This document shows positions 1 to 5,948 of a DNA stretch of 5,948 nt, one piece after another. A model generated the notes under the pieces. It was not told where the DNA came from and ran no database searches. It worked only from the letters and a program-made list of their open reading frames with translations. The stretch is from positions 1-5,948 of the forward strand of contig CALCSS010000147.1 in the NCBI GenBank assembly GCA_937893835.1, given 5' to 3'. A program made the position numbers and the translations under genes. Position 1 is the first letter of the stretch; each line of letters starts with the position of its first letter. This stretch comes from an uncultured Fidelibacterota bacterium. Lineage in GTDB: Bacteria; Fidelibacterota; Marinisomatia; Marinisomatales; UBA1611.

Positions 1-1236
1 ATTATGAATTTTTTCATATTCAAATTTCCAATGAAGCGCAGAACCCAAGACTTGACCAATCAATGTCAAATCATTGACCTCTTGGTTTGCAAAAGACCTA
101 TCGTCACTCTTTTCTAGTATAATAGACCCTCTGCTCTCTCCCTCTATCATTATTGGAGCTCCCATCACAGATCTATATCTATAGTCAACAGACTCAGAGG
201 ATTTAAACCTAAACATATTTTGATGGGATTCTCTCCAGTCATTTGTTTGAAAATGATCACCAGTAGTCACAGGAAGGCCATGTAGAGAACCATTGGTAGG
301 GAAATCAGATCCTTCAACAAATTCATCCTTCTGTCCATCTACCAGTTTTATTGTTGAGGTAACACCTTTATCAAGCTTTCTTCGGTTTTCACTTTCTTTT
401 CTAATCGAAATTGTCACCCTATCATATAGAAAAAATGTCCTAATTAGATATTTAAATTGGTTAAATATGTTTTGAGCATCAGATTTAAAATCAAGATTTG
501 ATAAAATCTCAAGTATTAATGTTTTAGTATCCTCTCCAATTATATGTTGTTCCAAGCTCTCAAGGTTTGTAAGACTAAAAGATACATAGTCAGCTAATTG
601 TTCAAAAAGGTTGATTTGTTTGTCAGTCGCATTATTAAAATGATCTAACCGAGTCATTATAAAACCAGCTATGCTCCCATGAATATTAATTGGACTAAAG
701 ACCGCACATTCACTACCACGCCAACTCTGACCAAAAAACAGTTCCGACCATTCCTGTTGATGATCTTTCTGGTGAAACTTTTTTTTCTTAGATATATGTT
801 GATTCACTAACTCATTTGTAAGTGATATGGAGTCAACAAATTCACTAGAATTCCCATTTTGCATAGTATAATTATTTTTTATTGGATCAATAATATATAT
901 CGCAGATCTAGAGTTTTCATTAATAGATCTTGTCGTCTCAATCACCAATTTTATCAAATTTTCGTAAAGTTTCTTTGGCGTAGCTCGTTCTAAATTGATT
1001 TTTGGTGTATGATTTATTGTACCTGGACCTACTTCATTGTTCAAATCAGATATAGGAATTTCTCCTAGTATCTTATTATACATCATTAAGATGATTATTG
1101 TTGAGATAACAGTGATGTACTTTAAAAGTGCACCCAGTTTTGGGAATGAATCGGGTATAAGAAACTGAACAAGAATAAGTATACAGAATACTGTTAGAGC
1201 ACTAGTAAATGATTTTAGATTGACCATTGATTTCAT
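1..1236 (-). CDS. Membrane-anchored tandem GAF-domain sensor protein (3' end beyond the window)
   Basis: The reading frame is open from the ATG at 1236 down to base 1: 412 codons without a stop, so the C-terminus is missing. Two hydrophobic segments, about residues 10-28 and 35-53, form a membrane hairpin with a very short outer loop. The rest should be cytoplasmic. Two GAF-like domains follow. The first, about 86-226, ends in a strand-turn-strand around SPINIHGSIAGFIM and a helix at about 205-222. The second, about 235-408, has the typical closing pattern around SVMGAPIMIEGESRGSIILE (356-375), then SFANQEVNDLTLIGQVLGSAL. GAF domains bind small ligands or mediate dimer contacts. Proteins of this build usually end in a GGDEF, histidine kinase, PP2C or cyclase domain, but none is visible here, so the output is unknown. 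The start is set by a GAGGA site 10 nt upstream; Met4 is a poorer alternative. The gene follows the sigma/anti-sigma pair by 75 bp. Confidence is high for the gene and GAF folds, low for function. Confidence 0.85.
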   Translation of the reverse strand, partial: MKSMVNLKSFTSALTVFCILILVQFLIPDSFPKLGALLKYITVISTIIILMMYNKILGEIPISDLNNEVGPGTINHTPKINLERATPKKLYENLIKLVIETTRSINENSRSAIYIIDPIKNNYTMQNGNSSEFVDSISLTNELVNQHISKKKKFHQKDHQQEWSELFFGQSWRGSECAVFSPINIHGSIAGFIMTRLDHFNNATDKQINLFEQLADYVSFSLTNLESLEQHIIGEDTKTLILEILSNLDFKSDAQNIFNQFKYLIRTFFLYDRVTISIRKESENRRKLDKGVTSTIKLVDGQKDEFVEGSDFPTNGSLHGLPVTTGDHFQTNDWRESHQNMFRFKSSESVDYRYRSVMGAPIMIEGESRGSIILEKSDDRSFANQEVNDLTLIGQVLGSALHWKFEYEKIHN

Positions 1237-1246
1237 ATTATAAAAA

Positions 1247-1251
1247 TCCTC
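1247..1251 (-). promoter_or_regulatory. Ribosome binding site of the GAF-protein gene
   Basis: On the minus strand this reads GAGGA, 10 nt before the ATG at 1236 and 19 nt before the second in-frame ATG (Met4, 1227). The spacing favours the upstream ATG. It is one of only two convincing Shine-Dalgarno sequences in the window. Confidence 0.65.
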
Positions 1252-1311
1252 GTAAACAAAATTAGCAAGTTTGTACGGAGATTGAAACCTGTTTGGAATA
1301 ATTATGGTTAA

Positions 1312-1848
1312 TTAATCATTTACAAATTGAATCTTATTAGAGAAATCCCTTTTGATCTGAATGCTGGAATCTGCTTTTATAGAATCATCTATGGCTTCAA
1401 CTAGATCTTGATTCTGATTATTATCGATATTGTTTGAATTGCTTACATTTCTTGGTGACTGTTCATCAGTCAAATATTCACTTTGAAATTGTTGAGGATC
1501 TGAACTTGGATTGATCAATTGCACACTAATAAATATAAATGCGACCACAAGACCCATCATTAGTGAGGCATAGGCAGGAGTGAAACCAAAAATAATTTTG
1601 TTTAGTTTATCCTCATTGGGATTGTAATTAGATTTACCAACACTCTCCATAAGCCGTTCATTAAACGTTGAACTTGTCGTCAATTGCGGCATTTTATTTA
1701 GTTTTTTAATATTGTCTTTAATTGAGTAGACCAACTCCTCAGAATCTGGATTTTTCTTTAGGTAAGCTTCGAATTCCTTTCGCTTAGATAAAGATAGCTG
1801 ATTCTCAATGTATTCTGATATTAGATCTTCAAATTGATAACGATTCAT
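1312..1848 (-). CDS. Probable anti-sigma factor, single-pass membrane protein without a zinc motif
   Basis: This 178-residue protein has the layout of an ECF anti-sigma factor: a charged cytoplasmic N-terminal part (1-85), one membrane helix at about 92-112, and a polar outer tail (113-178) rich in Asn, Asp, Ser and Gln. Residues 4-45 resemble the zf-HC2/anti-sigma N-terminal helices (YQFEDLISEYIENQLS, then EFEAYLKKNPDSEELV). Where zinc-binding members have H-x3-C-x2-C, this protein has Tyr29, Asn33 and Ser36. There is no Cys or His anywhere, so a zinc site is excluded. It lies 21 bp after the sigma gene, the usual order for a sigma factor and its inhibitor, and has its own AGGAG site. It presumably holds the sigma factor at the membrane until a signal triggers release or proteolysis; that role is inferred from fold and position. 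It could also be a membrane protein of another family, but this is less likely. Confidence 0.75.
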   Translation of the reverse strand: MNRYQFEDLISEYIENQLSLSKRKEFEAYLKKNPDSEELVYSIKDNIKKLNKMPQLTTSSTFNERLMESVGKSNYNPNEDKLNKIIFGFTPAYASLMMGLVVAFIFISVQLINPSSDPQQFQSEYLTDEQSPRNVSNSNNIDNNQNQDLVEAIDDSIKADSSIQIKRDFSNKIQFVND

Positions 1849-1859
1849 CTATATATAAA

Positions 1860-1864
1860 CTCCT
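1860..1864 (-). promoter_or_regulatory. Ribosome binding site of the anti-sigma gene
   Basis: The minus strand reads AGGAG (TAGGAG with one more base), 11 nt before the ATG at 1848. It lies inside the 21 bp gap after the sigma stop codon. This supports independent initiation of the anti-sigma factor rather than pure coupling to the sigma gene. Confidence 0.65.
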
Positions 1865-1869
1865 AATAT

Positions 1870-2484
1870 TTATTTTAAGTCTTGTAAATCTGCTTGCAAC
1901 TGTAGCCTGGCTCTATTTATCCTAGATTTAATGGTTCCAAGTGGAACACCTACTATGTTACTAATATCATCATAGGAAAGTTCCTGAATATCTCTAAGAA
2001 TTATAACCATCTTGTAGTGTTCTGGTAATTTACTGATAGCTGATTTAATGCGGTCTTGTATAAACTCATTATGTAAACTTTGATCGACATTATCTTGTAC
2101 GGCTGGTATTTCATACTGACGTTCATCTTTGCTCATATGACTTAAATAAGTTGTCTTTCGTCTTTTTCTCTTTCTCAATTCAGTATTTGCGAGATTTCTG
2201 GCAATCGTATATATCCAAGTGGAAAATTTTGCTATTTCTTTATAATAATGTTTTTTTTCATAGAGCCTGAGCATTGTGTCTTGCACAACATCTTCCGCTT
2301 GCTCCATATCACCAAGGAATTGAAAAACAAAATTAAGGAGCCTGTCTTTGTAACGATTGACCAATTCAACATAGGCTCTCTCATCTCCAGCCTGAAAACG
2401 ACCTATGAGTTGTTCATCCGTATAGAGGAATGTGGATTTTTTATCCAATGACACTGCCAATGAACTGTATGAGCTCTGTTTCAT
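1870..2484 (-). CDS. ECF-family (sigma-70 class) RNA polymerase sigma factor
   Basis: The product is 204 residues from the ATG at 2484, normal for a group 4 (ECF) sigma factor. Region 2 spans about 36-105, with the core-binding segment LGDMEQAEDVVQDTMLRLYE (57-76) and the -10 recognition part FSTWIYTIARNLANTELRKRKRR (87-109). A linker follows, then region 4 at about 144-200 with SKLPEHYKMVIILRDIQELS and the helix-turn-helix YDDISNIVGVPLGTIKSRINRAR (171-193). It lacks regions 1.1 and 3, as expected. The frame is open further upstream to a TTG at 2556, but the ATG at 2484 is the first ATG. It overlaps the 3' end of holA by 44 bp. GTG or TTG codons close to the holA stop (for example TTG at 2448) would also keep both domains intact, so the start is uncertain by about 12 residues. 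The next gene encodes a probable anti-sigma factor, so release from it at the membrane is the likely control. The regulon cannot be read here. Confidence 0.92.
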   Translation of the reverse strand: MKQSSYSSLAVSLDKKSTFLYTDEQLIGRFQAGDERAYVELVNRYKDRLLNFVFQFLGDMEQAEDVVQDTMLRLYEKKHYYKEIAKFSTWIYTIARNLANTELRKRKRRKTTYLSHMSKDERQYEIPAVQDNVDQSLHNEFIQDRIKSAISKLPEHYKMVIILRDIQELSYDDISNIVGVPLGTIKSRINRARLQLQADLQDLK

Positions 2485-3424
2485 CTTTCGAATGTGCTGA
2501 TTTTTGCCTTTTATCAATCTCACCAAGGATCTTAAGGGCGTTTTTGATCTCTCCAATTTCGAATGATCTAGAAAATGTTGCTATCCGCTTCTTGACCGAT
2601 GGTGGTATTGGTATATAACCTCTGAACTCATTGAAAGTTCCATTTCCCATTTTATGGAATAGCATTTCTTGGAATAATGCGGACAAAGGAATGAGGAGTG
2701 ATAACATAGACTCACTTTTGGCTATTATATTTTTTCCTAGTGACATTGCATTAGAATATTCTTTGCCACCCAAAGCCAATAAAAATTCCCAGCGCTGTCT
2801 ATCACGTTGCCATCCTGAGAAACGTTCAACATCATCAACATCAATATTATTACGATCACCAATTAGTAGACAAATTTTCTCTATCTCATTATCTAGATGC
2901 CCTAATGAATCTCCAGCCATATCAACAAGTAATTCTTCTAAGTAAGAGTTAGCTCTCTTTCCTCTTTGCTTGATCAAATATTTGACCCATTTCTTTAAAT
3001 CATTAGAGAATGGTGTCTGTACATCAATTGGGGTCATCATACCTTCAATCTTACTTATGAAGGATGATCTTATTGACCAATCATCACTTACTAAAACTAT
3101 GATGTGATCTGCGATGGGGTGTTTGCAAAGACTTAATAGATCCAATGAGGCTTTGCCCTTGATTTTTTGAGGACCTCGAATTATAAACAGTTTTTTTGTT
3201 GAAAAAAGATCCGTGGTTGTAATCCTATCCACTATCTCTTTCCCGCTCATGTCATCTGGAAGCATTAAAATCTTTTCTATTGGCGATGATTCAAAATATT
3301 TCTCTGACAACTTCTGAATAAAAAGTTGTTGCAAATAATGATCATTACCTTTTAAAAAATAAACAGGATGTAAGACGTCATTTTTTAATTCATTGATTGC
3401 AGTTTTAATTTTCATTTTTATCAT
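2441..3424 (-). CDS. holA: DNA polymerase III subunit delta
   Basis: HolA is the clamp-loader delta subunit, which opens the beta sliding clamp ring so that it can be placed on primed DNA. The 327-residue product is close to the usual length of about 340. The N-terminal AAA-like domain starts with HPVYFLKGNDHYLQQLF (19-35), the usual opening of the family in which a Walker A motif is not functional. It continues with KKLFIIRGPQKIKGKASLDL (77-96) and ADHIIVLVSDDW (105-116). The middle domain shows the family signature LLVDMAGDSLGHLDNEIEKI (165-184), followed by IDVDDVERFSG. The C-terminal collar domain includes RWEFLLALGGKEYSNAM and the helix LSLLIPLSALFQEMLFHKM. The ATG at 3424 overlaps the symporter's 3' end by 20 bp. 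Met4 (ATG at 3415) is an equally possible start, since neither has a clear ribosome site. The sigma gene begins within its last codons. Confidence 0.9.
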   Translation of the reverse strand: MIKMKIKTAINELKNDVLHPVYFLKGNDHYLQQLFIQKLSEKYFESSPIEKILMLPDDMSGKEIVDRITTTDLFSTKKLFIIRGPQKIKGKASLDLLSLCKHPIADHIIVLVSDDWSIRSSFISKIEGMMTPIDVQTPFSNDLKKWVKYLIKQRGKRANSYLEELLVDMAGDSLGHLDNEIEKICLLIGDRNNIDVDDVERFSGWQRDRQRWEFLLALGGKEYSNAMSLGKNIIAKSESMLSLLIPLSALFQEMLFHKMGNGTFNEFRGYIPIPPSVKKRIATFSRSFEIGEIKNALKILGEIDKRQKSAHSKDETELIQFIGSVIG

Positions 3425-4856
3425 ATAAGCTAATAAGTAAAACCGCTAAGAAAGCTAGAATGAAGCTAGATAATCTTTCGGTCATCAGACTTTTTAATTG
3501 AGGAATATTGGCCCAAATTATTGTAGTAAAGAATCCAGTGAGCAGACCTGCGATAACACCATTCCGTGTTGTTTTTTTCCACCAAAGAGTCATTACCAAT
3601 ACTGGTCCAAATGCGGAACCTAGCCCGCTCCACGCATAACTGACGACACTAAATATATTCCTTCCGGCAATTTCTGAATACAAAGCGATGCCATAGGCAA
3701 TGGCCCCAAGTATAACGATCATAAAACGACTAATTTTGACCAGCGATCTATCAGAGATGTCCTTGTTGAGGAACTGATGAATGAAATCCTCAGTTATGGC
3801 AGAGGTCGACACCAATAATTGAGAATCAGCCGTTGACATCATAGCAGCAACTGCGCCAGAAATAAATAAACCCGCAAGTATGGGGTGTAATAATGTACTG
3901 GCCAAAATCGGCATTGCCTGTTCTGGGTCTATGGTTTGAAAATATTCTGGCCCAAAATACATAAGAGCAATAACACCAACAAAAAAAGCACCAGTTATTC
4001 CAGGGATTGCCCAACAAATAGCAATTTTTCTAGCAATTGCTACTTCTTTTGAGCTTCGAATGGCCATATATCTAATAACAAGGTGGGGTTGGCCCAGATA
4101 ACCAAACCCCCAACTTAATCCACCTAACGCCAAGAGGAAGGCCTCGATTCCTTGATTCCCACCAAATATATCATGATTATGATTACCGAAAATCAAGTTG
4201 GCGGACTCAAATCCATCCATGATCGATATGTCTGAATTACGCAATTCAATGAATCCTGCGAGAGGAAGTATGACCAGTGTTCCAATCATAAGAATGCCTT
4301 GGATCAAATCAGTCCAGGCAACGGCAAAAAATCCGCCCATCAAGGTATATATGATGATAATGATTGCACCAATGGAAATACCAATGGTAGGGGTCAGATC
4401 AAATAATGAATTAAGTACCTTTCCAGAGGCATGGAATTGAGCAGAAACATAGAAAAGAAAGAAAAATGCAATGATTAGTGACGAAAATAATCTAATGGTA
4501 TTTGATCTGTCATTATATCTTCTATGAAGAAACTCAGGAATGGTCAAAGCATTAAATTTTTCAGTTTCAATACGTAGTTTTTCTGCTATTAAATACCAAG
4601 AGGAAATAATTCCAATTATGATACCGATCACAGACCATAGTTCACCTAACCCTATAGTGATGGCAGCTCCGGGCAAGGCCAAGAGAAGCCAAGCAGATTC
4701 GCCAGATGCTCGTTCTGAGAATGCAGTAACCCAAGGACCCAGTTTCCTGCCTGCCAACAAATAATCTTCCTGTGTTTTTGAAAATCCATAGGTCAATAGC
4801 CCAACCAATAAAAGAAAGGACAAATAGACTATGAAAATAATACTGATCAAATCCAT
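3405..4856 (-). CDS. Sodium:solute symporter (SSS family), PutP-like
   Basis: This 483-residue integral membrane protein has about 13 hydrophobic segments, the SSS fold of PutP and SGLT, which couples sodium entry to solute uptake. PutP-like stretches are DYLLAGRKLGPWVTAFSERA (31-50), SAWLLLALPGA (54-64), GGFFAVAWTDLIQ (174-186), WGFGYLGQPH (249-258), STADSQLLVSTSAITED (341-357) and SYAWSGLGSAFGPV (406-419). Compared with E. coli PutP, Trp249, Tyr253 and Pro257 align with residues Trp244, Tyr248 and Pro252 linked to proline binding, and Ser341/Thr342 align with the sodium ligands Ser340/Thr341. PutP's sodium-site Asp55 aligns with Gly52, with Glu53 beside it. Proline is therefore a plausible substrate, but a related amino or organic acid cannot be excluded, so I give no symbol. 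The ATG follows the uppP stop directly, which suggests translational coupling, and the 3' end overlaps holA. Confidence 0.9.
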   Translation of the reverse strand: MDLISIIFIVYLSFLLLVGLLTYGFSKTQEDYLLAGRKLGPWVTAFSERASGESAWLLLALPGAAITIGLGELWSVIGIIIGIISSWYLIAEKLRIETEKFNALTIPEFLHRRYNDRSNTIRLFSSLIIAFFFLFYVSAQFHASGKVLNSLFDLTPTIGISIGAIIIIIYTLMGGFFAVAWTDLIQGILMIGTLVILPLAGFIELRNSDISIMDGFESANLIFGNHNHDIFGGNQGIEAFLLALGGLSWGFGYLGQPHLVIRYMAIRSSKEVAIARKIAICWAIPGITGAFFVGVIALMYFGPEYFQTIDPEQAMPILASTLLHPILAGLFISGAVAAMMSTADSQLLVSTSAITEDFIHQFLNKDISDRSLVKISRFMIVILGAIAYGIALYSEIAGRNIFSVVSYAWSGLGSAFGPVLVMTLWWKKTTRNGVIAGLLTGFFTTIIWANIPQLKSLMTERLSSFILAFLAVLLISLYDKNEN

Positions 4857-5615
4857 CTAAGCCACAACAGTGAAAATACCAATGGAAAAACAGTATACAC
4901 CAAAATAATGGAATTTTCCATCCTCAAGCCAGCCAAGTAACCACCTTAATGAAATAATACCAATGCCAAAAGAGGTTATCAAACCGGCCAGAGAAGTTGA
5001 AAGATCCATATTAGATCCACTATCTATATCTGCTGCCATTAAGAGACCAGCTCCACTGATGACAGGTATTGCCAGGAGGAAAGAGAACTTAGCCGCCTGC
5101 TTTGAATCTAGGCCTAATAATAGGGCACAGCTTATGGTCATCCCGCTTCTAGAAATTCCAGGGATAATTGCGATTGCCTGAGCAATACCAATAAAAAATG
5201 ATGTTAAGATTGAATGATCCTTATTATTGCGTTTGAAGTAACGAGAACTCATTAATATTAATCCCGTAAAGATTAGTGCAAACCCCACTACAATTAGATC
5301 ATCAAATAATTGCTCTAAATGGTCCTTCATTCCAAGGCCTATCACGACTGCAGGCAATGTGCCAATTAATATCAATAATATGTATTTTTGTGTTTCTTTT
5401 GATGATACGGTCAATATGATATCTTTTATATCATTGTAAAAGACAACCAAGATGCTACATAGAGTACCAATATGTAGTAAGACCTCAAACTCATTACCAG
5501 GCTGTTTTACTCCTAGTAGGCCTTGTGCAAGGACAAGATGGCCAGAGCTACTAATTGGGAGGAATTCGGTGAACCCTTGTATGACACCTAGAATGATACC
5601 ATCAATAATTGTCAT
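4857..5615 (-). CDS. uppP: Undecaprenyl-diphosphatase (BacA/UppP family)
   Basis: UppP removes a phosphate from undecaprenyl diphosphate, regenerating the lipid carrier for peptidoglycan and other envelope polymers. Overexpression in other bacteria gives bacitracin resistance. The 252-residue product is close to the family's usual 260-270. The first signature, QGFTEFLPISSSGHL (13-27), holds the Q-x3-E pair, the serines and His26. The second, PGISRSGMT (152-160), holds the catalytic arginine, Arg156. Several hydrophobic helices surround both motifs, as expected for this inverted-repeat membrane enzyme. The start is secure because family members begin only a few residues before the ILGVIQG segment and an in-frame TAG lies 12 codons upstream. 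No strong ribosome site is visible in the 39 bp after the preceding gene. Its neighbour upstream, a PgeF-family gene, also serves peptidoglycan. Confidence 0.96.
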   Translation of the reverse strand: MTIIDGIILGVIQGFTEFLPISSSGHLVLAQGLLGVKQPGNEFEVLLHIGTLCSILVVFYNDIKDIILTVSSKETQKYILLILIGTLPAVVIGLGMKDHLEQLFDDLIVVGFALIFTGLILMSSRYFKRNNKDHSILTSFFIGIAQAIAIIPGISRSGMTISCALLLGLDSKQAAKFSFLLAIPVISGAGLLMAADIDSGSNMDLSTSLAGLITSFGIGIISLRWLLGWLEDGKFHYFGVYCFSIGIFTVVA

Positions 5616-5654
5616 GATAATAAGTTTTGCATTGTTAGGGATGAATACCTATAA

Positions 5655-5948
5655 CTAGTCTAATTTACCTGACCCAATTAATCCAATCATTCTACCTGAA
5701 ATCTCACCATCTCGCCTATATGAATGATATTTTTCAACCTCACAATATGTGCAATCAGTTGATATACTAATATTGATCTTTTCAAAACCAATATCCTGCA
5801 GATCATTGAAAGCATGCATTTGCAAATCTACCTTATATTTACCAGCATTATCTATTGGGGTCACAAATTCAATTTTGAAGTTATTAATAATATCATCACC
5901 AACTTCAAAACAACAATTCTGTATGGAAGGTCCTATGATGACATCAAA
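5655..5948 (-). CDS. pgeF: Peptidoglycan editing factor PgeF / YfiH family, C-terminal part (5' end beyond the window)
   Basis: The frame is open to the right edge, so only the last 97 residues are present. The GTG at 5864 is an internal valine, not the start. Recognisable pieces of the YfiH (DUF152, once called laccase domain) family are VIIGPSIQNCCFEVGDDI (visible residues 3-20), GKYKVDLQ (36-43), STDCTYCEVEKYHSYRRDG (63-81) and the final SGRMIGLIG (84-92). E. coli PgeF is reported to cleave mis-incorporated residues from UDP-MurNAc precursors; homologues have also been described as purine nucleoside phosphorylases or polyphenol oxidases. The zinc-binding His/Cys/His set of the family (ADC and VHAGWRG motifs) lies upstream and cannot be checked here. 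The gene ends 39 bp before uppP and is probably cotranscribed with it. The family call is firm; the exact substrate is not. Confidence 0.9.
   Translation of the reverse strand, partial: FDVIIGPSIQNCCFEVGDDIINNFKIEFVTPIDNAGKYKVDLQMHAFNDLQDIGFEKINISISTDCTYCEVEKYHSYRRDGEISGRMIGLIGSGKLD

Noticed and set aside
293..475. Plus-strand open frame of 60 codons
   Set aside because: It is antisense to the second GAF domain of the left-edge gene. The minus-strand frame explains this region fully.
1237..1242. TATAAT on the minus strand immediately before the GAF-protein ATG
   Set aside because: It would place transcription start inside the coding region, and no matching -35 hexamer sits at 16-18 bp spacing. 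It is more likely chance in AT-rich DNA.
1299..1314. AT-only inverted repeat (TAATTA, 4 nt loop, TAATTA) at the end of the anti-sigma gene
   Set aside because: Six A-T pairs make a very weak hairpin and no T-run follows on the minus strand, so it does not qualify as a terminator. Such palindromes are expected by chance in this base composition.
2485..2556. Extended sigma factor start at a TTG, adding 24 residues
   Set aside because: The added residues are basic, match no part of the ECF family and would deepen the overlap with holA to 116 bp. The ATG at 2484 is more economical.
2631..2945. Plus-strand open frame of 104 codons
   Set aside because: It lies wholly antisense to holA, whose protein is clearly recognisable. 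Its translation is Ser/Pro-rich with no domain I recognise, and there is no ribosome site support.
3826..4017. Second minus-strand frame of 63 codons inside the symporter gene
   Set aside because: It is an out-of-frame shadow of the membrane segments of the symporter, with no independent support.
5862..5864. GTG as the start of a short 69-residue gene
   Set aside because: The frame continues to the window edge, and the residues before the GTG (IGPSIQNCCFEVGDD) are conserved PgeF-family sequence, so the GTG is internal.

Overview
The window is a compact, AT-rich stretch in which every gene I can support lies on the minus strand, so transcription runs from the right end to the left end. In that order it holds the 3' end of a PgeF/YfiH-family gene, uppP (undecaprenyl-diphosphatase), an SSS-family putP-like sodium/solute symporter, holA (DNA polymerase III delta subunit), an ECF sigma factor, its probable membrane-anchored anti-sigma factor, and the first 412 codons of a membrane-anchored tandem-GAF sensor protein that runs off the left edge. 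There are no tRNAs, rRNAs, CRISPR arrays, insertion sequences or long repeats that I can see. No stretch over about 80 bases lacks a gene.

Spacing is very tight. The gaps, from right to left, are 39 bp, 0 bp (stop codon directly followed by ATG), a 20 bp overlap, an overlap of about 44 bp, 21 bp and 75 bp. This looks like one long transcription unit, with no hairpin-plus-T-run terminator visible between genes. Clear Shine-Dalgarno sequences occur only before the anti-sigma factor and the GAF protein. The abutting or overlapping genes lack obvious ones and may depend on translational coupling.

The right half is housekeeping. PgeF and UppP both serve peptidoglycan: precursor quality control and lipid-carrier recycling. 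The symporter takes up a small solute, plausibly proline, and HolA loads the replicative clamp. The left half is a regulatory block. The ECF sigma factor and single-pass anti-sigma factor form a classical envelope-signal pair, and a two-helix membrane protein with two GAF domains follows. Its output domain lies outside the window.

The organism is a low-GC bacterium that uses Shine-Dalgarno sequences and has an ECF/anti-sigma pair. A marine, streamlined lineage of the FCB type (for example Marinimicrobia-like) would fit, but this is only an impression from composition and protein style. I found no convincing undescribed system. The points most worth a second look are the anti-sigma factor with no Cys or His at all, the GAF protein that is open to the left edge, the sigma gene starting inside holA, and the substituted sodium-site motif in the symporter.
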